Positions 50,321 to 58,080 of a stretch of DNA of 64,000 bases are shown here, piece by piece; positions within the stretch are counted from its first letter, which is position 1, and each line of letters opens with the position of its first letter. The notes below the pieces were generated by a model that saw only the letters and a list, made by a program, of their open reading frames with translations, did no database searches and had not been told where the DNA came from. The stretch is from Mycobacterium paraffinicum (GTDB lineage Bacteria; Actinomycetota; Actinomycetes; Mycobacteriales; Mycobacteriaceae): assembly GCF_001907675.1 (NCBI RefSeq), contig NZ_MPNT01000001.1, positions 124,001 to 188,000 of the forward strand, given 5' to 3'. The position numbers and the translations under genes are program-made.

Positions 50321-52632
50321 AGAAACAGGATTTCGTTCAGGGCCGGCTCGCTGCGCCGCGCGATTTCGACGGTCATCAGGACCTGACAGCTGGGGCAGCA
50401 GTACCGACGCAGCACCATGTCCTCATCGAGGAAAAAGTTGGGATTCTCGACGCGGGGCAGGATTTCCACCCCGGTCTCGCTGACCGCCAGGCCGCGTTTG
50501 TAGCTGGCGCGGTAGTCGGACAGCACCGCGTCGCAGCGCGCGCAGGCCAGCACCCTGCGATCGCCGTCGTCACGGGCGACGACGTACTCGTGCACCGACC
50601 GCGGTGGCTCACCCGTTGCGGCGCTGACATTTTCGTCACCGATACGGCCGAATCGTTCGGCGACCGGTGTCCAGGTGCGGCGCTCGGAGCGGATTTCTTC
50701 GCGTCGCGCGCGGGTCGCCTCGTCGTCGACACGACCGTCGTCCCCTACAACGACGCCGTACAGGTCGGAACCGGCCGCGGCCGAAACGTAGCCTCCGGCA
50801 ACGTCGTCGGCGACCCTGTGGGGCTCACGCTCGAGGGGATCCCCGTAGCCACCGCCACCGCAACAGACCATCTTCATCACATCACCGTCTTCCAGTGGTG
50901 TGCCGTTCGACTTGGTCCGCAGTCGGTGATGCTCGCCGTAGGTCAGTTCCGCGACCGATCGGGGCATGTGCCCCGCCTTCCAATGCTGCGCCACGTCCGT
51001 GCCGCCGAACACCTGGTACTCCGCCGTCGGGGACGGTAAGCCGCCGAACAAGCCCATCGCCTGGTTCGTCGACACGCCTTGGCCGCCGGCATTGGTGATA
51101 GCTTCCATCTGCGCGGAACGGTAAGGGGTGAAGGCTACTTCGATGCCCACCCCACCGCGGTAGCGACCCGGGCCGCCCGTGTCGGTGGCCTCGGTTCGGT
51201 ACATCATCAGGACTGGGTAGTACTGCTCGGTGTCTTCGACGTTCGGCATCTTGGTCATCGGCGCAATGACGAGACCCGTGGTGTCGACACCGTCGGCGTG
51301 CGCGCGCGAACCTCCGCCTGCGCCAACTGCTTCCAACACCGCCGTTCCGAAGAAGCTGCCGCGATCGTCCGTGCCCGCGAGAACCAGCAGCGGGTGATCC
51401 GCACCGCACACGACGAGGTCCCGCTTCAACTCGGGATCGCAGGCCATCAGCCGAGCGAAAGAATTCTGCACCCGGACGAAGGAGTCGATGATGTTCATCA
51501 CGCCACCGCTCACCGCGGCGGGATAGTCACAACAGGTCAGCGTTCCCGGCGTGGGATGAAAGTCGATCTGACGGTAGGCGCCGCCGACCGAGAAGGTGTG
51601 TTCGTGTAACAGCGTCAGCGCCGACAGGCCCAGCACGATCCCCATGAAGTTGACGAAGGTGAAACCGTTGGGGCCTATCCCCTGGGCGTCCGTGCCTGCG
51701 TTGTCGACGATGAGCCGGTCGCCGCGTTTGGTCAGGTTGAACTGCACCCGATGGGTTTTACGGTCACCTGGCATCTCTTCGTCGAAGTAGAACACATCGC
51801 TGACGGTGCAATCGGGGATGCGCTCGAGTTTGCGCGCGAATGCCAATTGCGCGTTGTCGAGAATCCGCCGCATCGCCGCCTTGACAACCCCGGCACCGAA
51901 CTCGTCGCACGTTTCACGCAGGCGGCGGATGGCGAACTGACAGCCGGCCAGTTGTGCCCGCATGTCGAGCGCCACCATATCGGGCATACGCGACTGACGC
52001 CGGTACATCTGCTCGAGGTCGTCACGCAGGATGCCGCGTTCGATGAGCTTGAACGGCCTGAACATGACCGGATCGCTGTACACGTCGGGCGCGTTCTGCG
52101 GCCAACCGCCCGGGACGATGCCGCCGAGGTCGTACTGGTGAGCGGCGTTGGACACCCAGGCGAACAACTCGCCGTCGATGAACAGCGGTGCGGCCACGCA
52201 GACGTCCATCTGGTGAGCGGCACCGATCCACGGATCGCTGGCGAGGTAGACGTCCCCCTCCTCGATGCCCGGCGCGTCGCTGAAGTGTTCCATCAGGTAT
52301 CGGACGACGAGCGGCGCCCCGGAGTTGAGGTATTGGACGAACGGCGCGCTCATGACGGCCTCACCGTCCTCGGTGAGGATCGACATGTTGAAGTCCAGGC
52401 CCTGGAACACCGGGGAGCCCGACATTCGCGTCAGGGTGTCGCCGTGCGCGATGTTGATGGTCCACAACCGATTCCGCAGCACCTCGAAGGTCACCGGGTC
52501 AATGTCGTCCGCGGCTTGGGTCGCGAGCTTCAGCTTCGGCGACACCCGGGTCTGCCAGTCGTCGGCCGGCCGGTAGCTGTGGATCAGACCGTCCCAGACG
52601 ACGTCTTCGGCGCTCGCGCCGATTGTGGTCAT
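50317..52632 (-). CDS. hydantoinase B / carboxylase alpha-like subunit fused to a zinc-ribbon domain
   Basis: A 771-residue protein. Residues about 40-600 are the hydantoinase B domain (DPVTFEVLRNRLWTINIAHGDTL, DVYLASDPWIGAAHQMD, GGGGYGDPLER). The last 100 residues carry CARC (Cys 697, 700), then NPNFF and RRYCCPSC (Cys 746, 749). This layout closely resembles the separate small zinc subunit of acetone carboxylase (gamma) and acetophenone carboxylase. The fusion suggests an ATP-dependent ketone carboxylase built from two polypeptides. The stop overlaps HyuA, and the ATG at 52632 overlaps the stop of the HAPMO-like monooxygenase. The alternative is a hydantoinase or oxoprolinase with an extra structural zinc site. 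Confidence 0.9.
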   Translation of the reverse strand: MTTIGASAEDVVWDGLIHSYRPADDWQTRVSPKLKLATQAADDIDPVTFEVLRNRLWTINIAHGDTLTRMSGSPVFQGLDFNMSILTEDGEAVMSAPFVQYLNSGAPLVVRYLMEHFSDAPGIEEGDVYLASDPWIGAAHQMDVCVAAPLFIDGELFAWVSNAAHQYDLGGIVPGGWPQNAPDVYSDPVMFRPFKLIERGILRDDLEQMYRRQSRMPDMVALDMRAQLAGCQFAIRRLRETCDEFGAGVVKAAMRRILDNAQLAFARKLERIPDCTVSDVFYFDEEMPGDRKTHRVQFNLTKRGDRLIVDNAGTDAQGIGPNGFTFVNFMGIVLGLSALTLLHEHTFSVGGAYRQIDFHPTPGTLTCCDYPAAVSGGVMNIIDSFVRVQNSFARLMACDPELKRDLVVCGADHPLLVLAGTDDRGSFFGTAVLEAVGAGGGSRAHADGVDTTGLVIAPMTKMPNVEDTEQYYPVLMMYRTEATDTGGPGRYRGGVGIEVAFTPYRSAQMEAITNAGGQGVSTNQAMGLFGGLPSPTAEYQVFGGTDVAQHWKAGHMPRSVAELTYGEHHRLRTKSNGTPLEDGDVMKMVCCGGGGYGDPLEREPHRVADDVAGGYVSAAAGSDLYGVVVGDDGRVDDEATRARREEIRSERRTWTPVAERFGRIGDENVSAATGEPPRSVHEYVVARDDGDRRVLACARCDAVLSDYRASYKRGLAVSETGVEILPRVENPNFFLDEDMVLRRYCCPSCQVLMTVEIARRSEPALNEILFL

Positions 52633-54560
52633 CGGATCTCCATGTCACCGAAATCCGGATACCGCAGGAGCCGGAAAATGATCCCCGGCGGGTACGGAGA
52701 CATGACCGCCGACGGAGCGCCGCCCTGTCCCTGGTAATAGCTGTTGGCGCGCGGATCGCTCCACGCCTTGGTCTTCTGCCGCTCGAACACTTCGGCCATG
52801 TACTTGCGGTATGCCTGTTCGCTGACGTCGATTGACTTTTCGTCATTGTTGATGAGACGGTCGATGCACTTCAGCGCGAACTGGGTGACAAGCTCCACCC
52901 ACGGACCGGGCGTGACGCCGCCAATCGTGTTGGGGCCGTGCAGCATCCACAGATTTGGGAAGCCGTGCACCATGCAGAACCGGTACGCACACGTGCCGGT
53001 TTCCGCCCAGGTCTGCTCCAGCGTCGCCTTCCGGCCGGTGACGCGCATCGGAAAGAGGTAGTCGTTTGCGCGGAAGCCGGTCGCGTAGACGATGATGTCG
53101 ACGTCGTGTTGCTGGCCGTCGACGGTCCGGATGCCGGTCTCGTTGACCTCGGCGATGGCATCGGTCACCAGCGTCACGTTGTCGCGGTTCAGGGCGTCCA
53201 ACACGTTGTAATCGGTGTCGACGAGAACGGGCCGGTGTGACCACACCGGGTAGTCCGGCGTCATCTTGGCCCTCAGCTCGCTGTCGGGAAGCTTCTCCGC
53301 CAGGAACTCGATCGCGTTGTCGCGCATCTGCTTGTTGAATTCACTGATCGCCTGGGGATCCCCGCTGTAATTGGGATCGCGGTCGGTGGTGATGTCCCAA
53401 CCGCTTGTCACATCCACACCGCGCAGGCGCATGAAGTTCTTGTGGAACGGAAGGTTGCGCTCCAGCCACTTCACCTGCCAAGGATAAGGCGCACGGTAAC
53501 CGGGAATTCCGAACACCCACGACGCTTCCTTCTGGAAGACGACGACATGTTCGGCGGTCAGCGCCAACTCGGGGACCATCTGGTAGCCGGTGGACCCGGT
53601 CCCGATCACGGCGATGCGTTTGCCGTCCGGCTTCACTTCCTCGGGCCAGCGCGACGAGTGCCACGATTGGCCCTTGAAGGCGTCCATTCCCGGGATGTTC
53701 GGCATGTTCGGCTGGCACAGGAAGCCGACCGCGGTGATGACAGCGTTGGACTCGATGGTGCGGTCACCATTGGGACCGCGGACGTCGATCTTCCACTTGG
53801 CTCGATCGTCATCCCAGGTGAGCGCGCGCACTTCCGTATCGAATTCGATGTGGTCGCGAATATCGTGCTCGTCGGCGACCCAATCGAAGTAGGCCTGGTT
53901 GTGGGCGCGGGGGCAGAACGCGTACTCGAGATCGACGTTCGTGCCGAAGACATGCGTGTACGCGCGGCTTGGCGAATCGACGCGGGCCCCCGGATAGCGA
54001 TTTCGATACCACGTGCCGCCGACGCCGCCGTCCTTCTCGAGGTGCGTGTACGGAATGCCTGCCCGCTTGAGCATCACCGCCGCGTTGAGGCCGCCGTAGC
54101 CCGCGCCGATGACCGTCACCGAGAAGTCCGCGAGTTTGGCGGGATCTGGTGTCTGCGACCACTTGTGGGCGCGCGCCCAGGGGTCGAGCCCCAAATCCTC
54201 GATCAGCATGGCCATCTGGTCCGGTCCCGGTTCGCTGCCGGTCGCCAGCCGGATCGACTCTTCGAGGCGGTCGAGCGGGCCGATATCGAGATGGCCGCCG
54301 CCGGAGTCACGGTAGGACTTCAGGAACGCCACGGCTTTGCGTTGGATCAGCGCGATGTCATCCTCGGAGGCCGGAATTGCCGCTTCGGCGAACATGACCT
54401 GTGCGCGCAGCGTCTGCACCTTGGTCCTGAGTTCCTCGTCGCCAGTGAGCTGATACAGCACGCCGCGCAAGACAAGTGGATCGGCGAATTGGACGATGTC
54501 CTCGAGTTGTTCGTCGGTCGTCTCGAGGAGCTCGGACTGCGCTTGCTGTGCAATGCTCAT
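52629..54560 (-). CDS. Baeyer-Villiger monooxygenase, 4-hydroxyacetophenone monooxygenase-like
   Basis: A 643-residue flavoprotein. An N-terminal helical extension of about 145 residues precedes the FAD motif GAGYGG (152-157). The Baeyer-Villiger fingerprint FKGQSWHSSRWP (about 293-304) is intact and is followed by the NADPH motif GTGSTG. This length and extension are characteristic of 4-hydroxyacetophenone monooxygenase (HapE), which turns aryl ketones into esters. Unlike the enzyme at 39262, all fingerprint residues are conserved. The ATG at 54560 is 16 bases from the crotonase stop. Context suggests oxidation of a ketone released by the hydratase-aldolase genes upstream in the operon. Confidence 0.93.
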   Translation of the reverse strand: MSIAQQAQSELLETTDEQLEDIVQFADPLVLRGVLYQLTGDEELRTKVQTLRAQVMFAEAAIPASEDDIALIQRKAVAFLKSYRDSGGGHLDIGPLDRLEESIRLATGSEPGPDQMAMLIEDLGLDPWARAHKWSQTPDPAKLADFSVTVIGAGYGGLNAAVMLKRAGIPYTHLEKDGGVGGTWYRNRYPGARVDSPSRAYTHVFGTNVDLEYAFCPRAHNQAYFDWVADEHDIRDHIEFDTEVRALTWDDDRAKWKIDVRGPNGDRTIESNAVITAVGFLCQPNMPNIPGMDAFKGQSWHSSRWPEEVKPDGKRIAVIGTGSTGYQMVPELALTAEHVVVFQKEASWVFGIPGYRAPYPWQVKWLERNLPFHKNFMRLRGVDVTSGWDITTDRDPNYSGDPQAISEFNKQMRDNAIEFLAEKLPDSELRAKMTPDYPVWSHRPVLVDTDYNVLDALNRDNVTLVTDAIAEVNETGIRTVDGQQHDVDIIVYATGFRANDYLFPMRVTGRKATLEQTWAETGTCAYRFCMVHGFPNLWMLHGPNTIGGVTPGPWVELVTQFALKCIDRLINNDEKSIDVSEQAYRKYMAEVFERQKTKAWSDPRANSYYQGQGGAPSAVMSPYPPGIIFRLLRYPDFGDMEIR

Positions 54561-54576
54561 AATTGCCTTCCCGACG

Positions 54577-55413
54577 TCACTCGCGCTCGCCGCCGCCGTA
54601 CCGTCCCGGAAACAACTCCGCGGGAAACGAGGTGTTCTTCCTCAGACGCCACTCGGGCGCCCGCTTCTCGACGAATGACGCCATCCCCTCTGGAAAGTCG
54701 GCGCCGCCGAGTGCCCAGTCATACAGCTTCTGCTCCAGCCGTGCGTGCGCGGACAGATCGTCCGATTCGAGCCCGCGATACACCAGGCTCTTGGTGACCG
54801 CCGCGGCCACCGGCGAGACGTTGCGCACGATGTCGTCGGCGATCTCCCGCGCGCGGTCCAATACGCGATCGGCAGGGTGCGCCTCATTGGCCAAGCCCAG
54901 TCTGACCGCATCGCGGCCGTCGAAGATGCGGCCGGTCAGCAGCAGTTCCATCGCGTTGGCGGCACCTACCAACCGAGGCAGGATCCAGCTGGCACCGAAT
55001 TCGGGGGTCAACCCGCGCCTGGTGAAGACGAATCCGAGCTTCGCGTCCTCGGCGGCGATTCGGATGTCGAGCTTCATCGGCAAGGTCATGCCGACTCCGA
55101 CGGCCGCGCCGTTGATCGCGGCGATCGTCGGCGTCCGCATCTCCCAATAGGGCCGGTCCGTCGCGGGCCGAAAGAGCTCCCGAAGCGTGGCGTCACTGGT
55201 TTGGTCCTCGTCGAGATCGGCCCCGGCGCAAAACGCTCGACCTGCACCCGTGACGATGATCGCGCCGATGTCGTCGCGAACCTCGAAACCCGCTATCGCA
55301 TGGGCTAATTCGGCTTCCATCCGCCGCGTCCAGGCGTTCATCCGGTCGGGGCGGTTGAGCAGCACGGTCGCGACTCGGCCGTGTTCCTCGGTGCGTATCG
55401 TCTGGTAGGTCAT
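54577..55413 (-). CDS. enoyl-CoA hydratase/isomerase family protein (crotonase)
   Basis: A 278-residue crotonase with GRAFCAGADLDED near residue 60, GAAVGVGMTLPMK near 102 and GLTPEFGASWILPR near 135. It is the only crotonase in the window with Glu in the PEFG position of true hydratases, though the Glu of the GLG loop is not evident. The ATG at 55413 overlaps the DUF35 stop. As the operon also has two MaoC-type hydratases, this crotonase probably handles a different intermediate, such as the shortened acyl-CoA after cleavage. Confidence 0.92.
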   Translation of the reverse strand: MTYQTIRTEEHGRVATVLLNRPDRMNAWTRRMEAELAHAIAGFEVRDDIGAIIVTGAGRAFCAGADLDEDQTSDATLRELFRPATDRPYWEMRTPTIAAINGAAVGVGMTLPMKLDIRIAAEDAKLGFVFTRRGLTPEFGASWILPRLVGAANAMELLLTGRIFDGRDAVRLGLANEAHPADRVLDRAREIADDIVRNVSPVAAAVTKSLVYRGLESDDLSAHARLEQKLYDWALGGADFPEGMASFVEKRAPEWRLRKNTSFPAELFPGRYGGGERE

Positions 55414-55841
55414 CGCGCCGGCGGATCACCATCGGGTTGAAAACGAAACAGCGCATGACCGTTGTCGTCGGCCGGCATCACCACGCGAACTGGGCTTCCG
55501 ATCGTCACCGCGTCGGGATCGCAGCCGATGATGTTGCTCATCACCCGCGGCCCCTCGTCGAGCTCGACGTAGGCGATCACGTAGGGCACCGCCTCGCTCC
55601 AGCCGGGAAGGCCGCTCTTGCGCACCACCGTGTAGCTGTAGATGCGTCCGCGGCCACTGGCCTCCTGCCACGCCGTGTCCAGGCTCCCGCACCCGGGGCA
55701 GAACCCTCGGGGGTACCAGATCCAGGAGGCGCAGCCGCTGCAGCGTGGCAGCAGGAAGCGGGATTTCGTCAGCCCTTCCCAGAATTCGCGAGTCTCTTCG
55801 GTCACCGATGGTGCCGGAACCGGCAGGCCTGCCGCGGTCAC
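55410..55841 (-). CDS. DUF35 OB-fold protein with zinc ribbon
   Basis: A 143-residue protein: an N-terminal helix (TREFWEGLTKSRF), a rubredoxin-like zinc ribbon (RCSGC and FCPGC) and a C-terminal OB fold (GRGRIYSYTVV, YVIAYVELDEGPRVMSNIIG). This is the complete DUF35 layout found in ChsH2 and in acyl-CoA-binding partners of Cys-less thiolases. It starts on a GTG overlapping the thiolase-like stop and ends overlapping the crotonase start. It very probably forms a complex with the thiolase-like protein and the MaoC proteins of the operon. Confidence 0.92.
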   Translation of the reverse strand: MTAAGLPVPAPSVTEETREFWEGLTKSRFLLPRCSGCASWIWYPRGFCPGCGSLDTAWQEASGRGRIYSYTVVRKSGLPGWSEAVPYVIAYVELDEGPRVMSNIIGCDPDAVTIGSPVRVVMPADDNGHALFRFQPDGDPPAR

Positions 55842-56998
55842 GAGGACCTCCCCATGATCAGTGTGGCGCTGCCCATCCGGGTGCCGATCGAACCGCCGGT
55901 GCCGTGGGCCAGTGCGAGTTCACAGTCGGGTACCTGGACTTCCGGGTGCGCCTCGCCGCGCAGCTGCCGGACGGCCTCGATGACCTTGGTGACACCGCCG
56001 CGGTTGCTGGGATGGTTGTTGCACAAGCCGCCGCCGTCGGTGTTGAAGGGCAGCACCCCATGCGGCGCCTGCAGCGCGCCATTCTGCACGAATACACCGC
56101 CCTTGCCCTTGGGGCAGAAACCCAGATCCTCGATCGCAACCAGGGCCGTGATCGTGAACGAGTCGTAGATCGACACGTAATCGATGTCGTCGGGGGTGAC
56201 GCCGGCTTCGGCGAATGCCCTTGGACCAGACTCCACCGCCGCAGTGTAGGTGAGGTCGACGTTGCCGTTGTCGGTGTGCTTGACCGCCTCGCCCTGGCCT
56301 AGGACACTAACGCAGCGATCCCCGAGATCCTTTGCGACAGAAGGGTCTACCACGACGATTGCCCCGCCGCCGTCGCTCACCACACAGCAGTCCAGCCGGT
56401 GCAGCGGATCACTGACCATCGGCGACTCCAGGACCTGCTCGACGGTGACCGGATCGCGCAGCATGGCGTTCGGGTTGTGCTGCGCGTGGTGCGCCGCGGC
56501 CACTTTGACCTCGGCGAGTTGAGCCGAGGTTGTCCCGTATTCGTACATGTGCCGTTGAGCGGCAAGGGCATACGCCGGGGCGATCCCGAACATCCCCCAT
56601 GATTCCTCGAACGTCGTCTCGGGGGACGGCTCGGCCGGAGCGGGCATGCCCTGAGGGGCGCTGCGCGGCCGGCCCGCCATCGTTATCAGGGCGATTCGGC
56701 ACTTACCGGCCGCGATCGCCGCGGCGGCGTGGCCGACATGGACGATGTACGACGATCCACCGGTCTCTGTCGAGTCGACGAAGCGGGGTTTGAGCCCCAG
56801 GTACTCGGTCATCGAGATCGGGCCGAAGCCTGCGGTCGAGTCGCAGAAGTAGCCATCGACGTCCGCCAGCGTGAGGCCGGCGTCCGCGAGCGCGCCCACG
56901 GCGACCTCGGCGTGGATCTGCGCGGTCGTGCGATGAGGAATTTTGCGCATTGGATGCTCGAAAACCCCTGCTATACAGGCTTTCCCCCGAATGGACAT
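55838..56998 (-). CDS. thiolase-fold aldolase-like protein lacking the nucleophilic Cys
   Basis: A 386-residue thiolase-superfamily protein of the lipid-transfer type. At the nucleophile loop it reads STETGGSSYIV (about 76-87) with no Cys. The C-terminal half keeps DGGGLCNNHPSNRGG and AHGTGGS loops. Flanked by DUF35 and MaoC genes, it matches the Ltp2-type retro-aldolase arrangement, so cleavage of a beta-hydroxyacyl-CoA to a ketone or aldehyde plus a short acyl-CoA is inferred. The ATG at 56998 is 4 bases after the MaoC stop; a longer frame upstream overlaps MaoC and is rejected. It is distantly related to the protein at 24003. Confidence 0.9.
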   Translation of the reverse strand: MSIRGKACIAGVFEHPMRKIPHRTTAQIHAEVAVGALADAGLTLADVDGYFCDSTAGFGPISMTEYLGLKPRFVDSTETGGSSYIVHVGHAAAAIAAGKCRIALITMAGRPRSAPQGMPAPAEPSPETTFEESWGMFGIAPAYALAAQRHMYEYGTTSAQLAEVKVAAAHHAQHNPNAMLRDPVTVEQVLESPMVSDPLHRLDCCVVSDGGGAIVVVDPSVAKDLGDRCVSVLGQGEAVKHTDNGNVDLTYTAAVESGPRAFAEAGVTPDDIDYVSIYDSFTITALVAIEDLGFCPKGKGGVFVQNGALQAPHGVLPFNTDGGGLCNNHPSNRGGVTKVIEAVRQLRGEAHPEVQVPDCELALAHGTGGSIGTRMGSATLIMGRSS

Positions 56999-57002
56999 CG
57001 TC

Positions 57003-57485
57003 TCACCTACCGCCGGCCGCGGGCAGCTGCACGGCGGCAGTGCCGATTGTCGTCTTTGCACCTGCAGGGCCCTCGCCCCAGATTTCGAGTTCGACCGTGG
57101 TCACGCCGTCGCCGGGAGCGATCGCAGTCACCTGACCCTCGAGCCGGTATTCGTCGCCCGGGACGTCGGTACCTCGATAGGACACGTCGACGCGCTGTAC
57201 GAACGCGTCGGGACCGGCCCACGTCGACACGAGCTCGCCGAGCCACGCCATTTTCAAGTAGCCATGGACGATGACACCCGGCAGACCCGATTCGACGGCG
57301 ACCGCGTTGTCGTAATGGATCTCATAGAAGTCGCCGGAAGCCCCCGCGAACATGACGAGTTGGCGCGTCGTCGGCAGCTTGGTGACGGTCGGAAGCCGAT
57401 CGCCGACAGCCAGGGTTGTTGGGTCCAGCGTGCGTGGCGGCACAATCGCTTCGGGCCGCCCATTTACGCCCTGCTCGGTGCTCAT
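57003..57485 (-). CDS. MaoC-like hydratase, catalytic-type subunit
   Basis: A 160-residue hot-dog-fold protein with the hydratase-2 motif ASGDFYEIHYDNAVA near residue 49. It retains the catalytic Asp-52 and His-57, followed by IVHGYLKMAWLG. MaoC enzymes hydrate 2-enoyl-CoA to the (R)-3-hydroxy form. The ATG at 57485 overlaps the stop of the preceding hot-dog gene (ATGA). The pair probably forms a heterodimer like ChsH1-ChsH2N or HadA-HadB, feeding the aldolase encoded next. Confidence 0.9.
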   Translation of the reverse strand: MSTEQGVNGRPEAIVPPRTLDPTTLAVGDRLPTVTKLPTTRQLVMFAGASGDFYEIHYDNAVAVESGLPGVIVHGYLKMAWLGELVSTWAGPDAFVQRVDVSYRGTDVPGDEYRLEGQVTAIAPGDGVTTVELEIWGEGPAGAKTTIGTAAVQLPAAGGR

Positions 57486-57931
57486 CTCTGAATTCCGGTG
57501 CCGGTGCCGATCGCGACAAGATGGCCGTCGCCGTCGGTGTATCGCGTCCGGCCCTGGAAGATCAGCATGCTGCCACCCTTTCCTTGCTTGGCCTGGACCT
57601 CGGCGTATTCGGCCTGCCCGATGATGACGTCGCCGGGCCGAACCGGGCGAAACGACTCGAAGACGCTGCCGCCGTTGAGCTTGACGGTCCCGAAGTCGAT
57701 GTCGGGTGCGGGCAGCGGCGGCAGGAGTAGGCAGAGGAAGGTGGGAGGAGCGATGATGCCACCCCATCGGGTCGCCCGGGCGAACTCCTCGTCGTAGTAC
57801 AGCGGGTTGGCATCACCGATCGATTCGGCAAACCGCCGGATCGTGGTGCGCTCGACCTTCATGGAGACCGCGGGCCCGACGAGACCGACGTACTGACGAG
57901 CTTTCTCGACCGCCGCTTCGAGGGTCAGCAT
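57482..57931 (-). CDS. MaoC-like hydratase, non-catalytic-type subunit
   Basis: A 149-residue hot-dog-fold protein of the N-terminal MaoC/HadA type, with the motif ESIGDANPLYYDEEFA near residue 37. The Asp-40 and Asn-42 are kept, but the His of the NPLH motif is Tyr-45, so it probably cannot catalyse alone. This fits a substrate-binding partner for the MaoC protein overlapping its 3' end. It is the first gene of the nine-gene operon. The ATG at 57931 is 57 bases downstream of a C-type operator. Confidence 0.9.
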   Translation of the reverse strand: MLTLEAAVEKARQYVGLVGPAVSMKVERTTIRRFAESIGDANPLYYDEEFARATRWGGIIAPPTFLCLLLPPLPAPDIDFGTVKLNGGSVFESFRPVRPGDVIIGQAEYAEVQAKQGKGGSMLIFQGRTRYTDGDGHLVAIGTGTGIQR

Positions 57932-57987
57932 GTCGCACCACCCTGGCTAATCGCGCCGCCGAACGATGTATTGGGACGAATGTTTTC

Positions 57988-58003
57988 GACCGACCGGTCT
58001 GTC
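57988..58003. promoter_or_regulatory. C-type operator, site 2
   Basis: GACCG-ACCGGT-CTGTC with TTC before it and GAC after. It is the only recognisable control site in the 149-base region upstream of the nine-gene operon (first start 57931), and the gene behind it on the same strand ends at 58081. Confidence 0.6.
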
Positions 58004-58080
58004 GACATATTCGGCATTTCATCACGTCGAAGGCGCAGGGTCAAGCCGCTGGCCGCGGTCTGTACGGCGTCCACGCGGCC

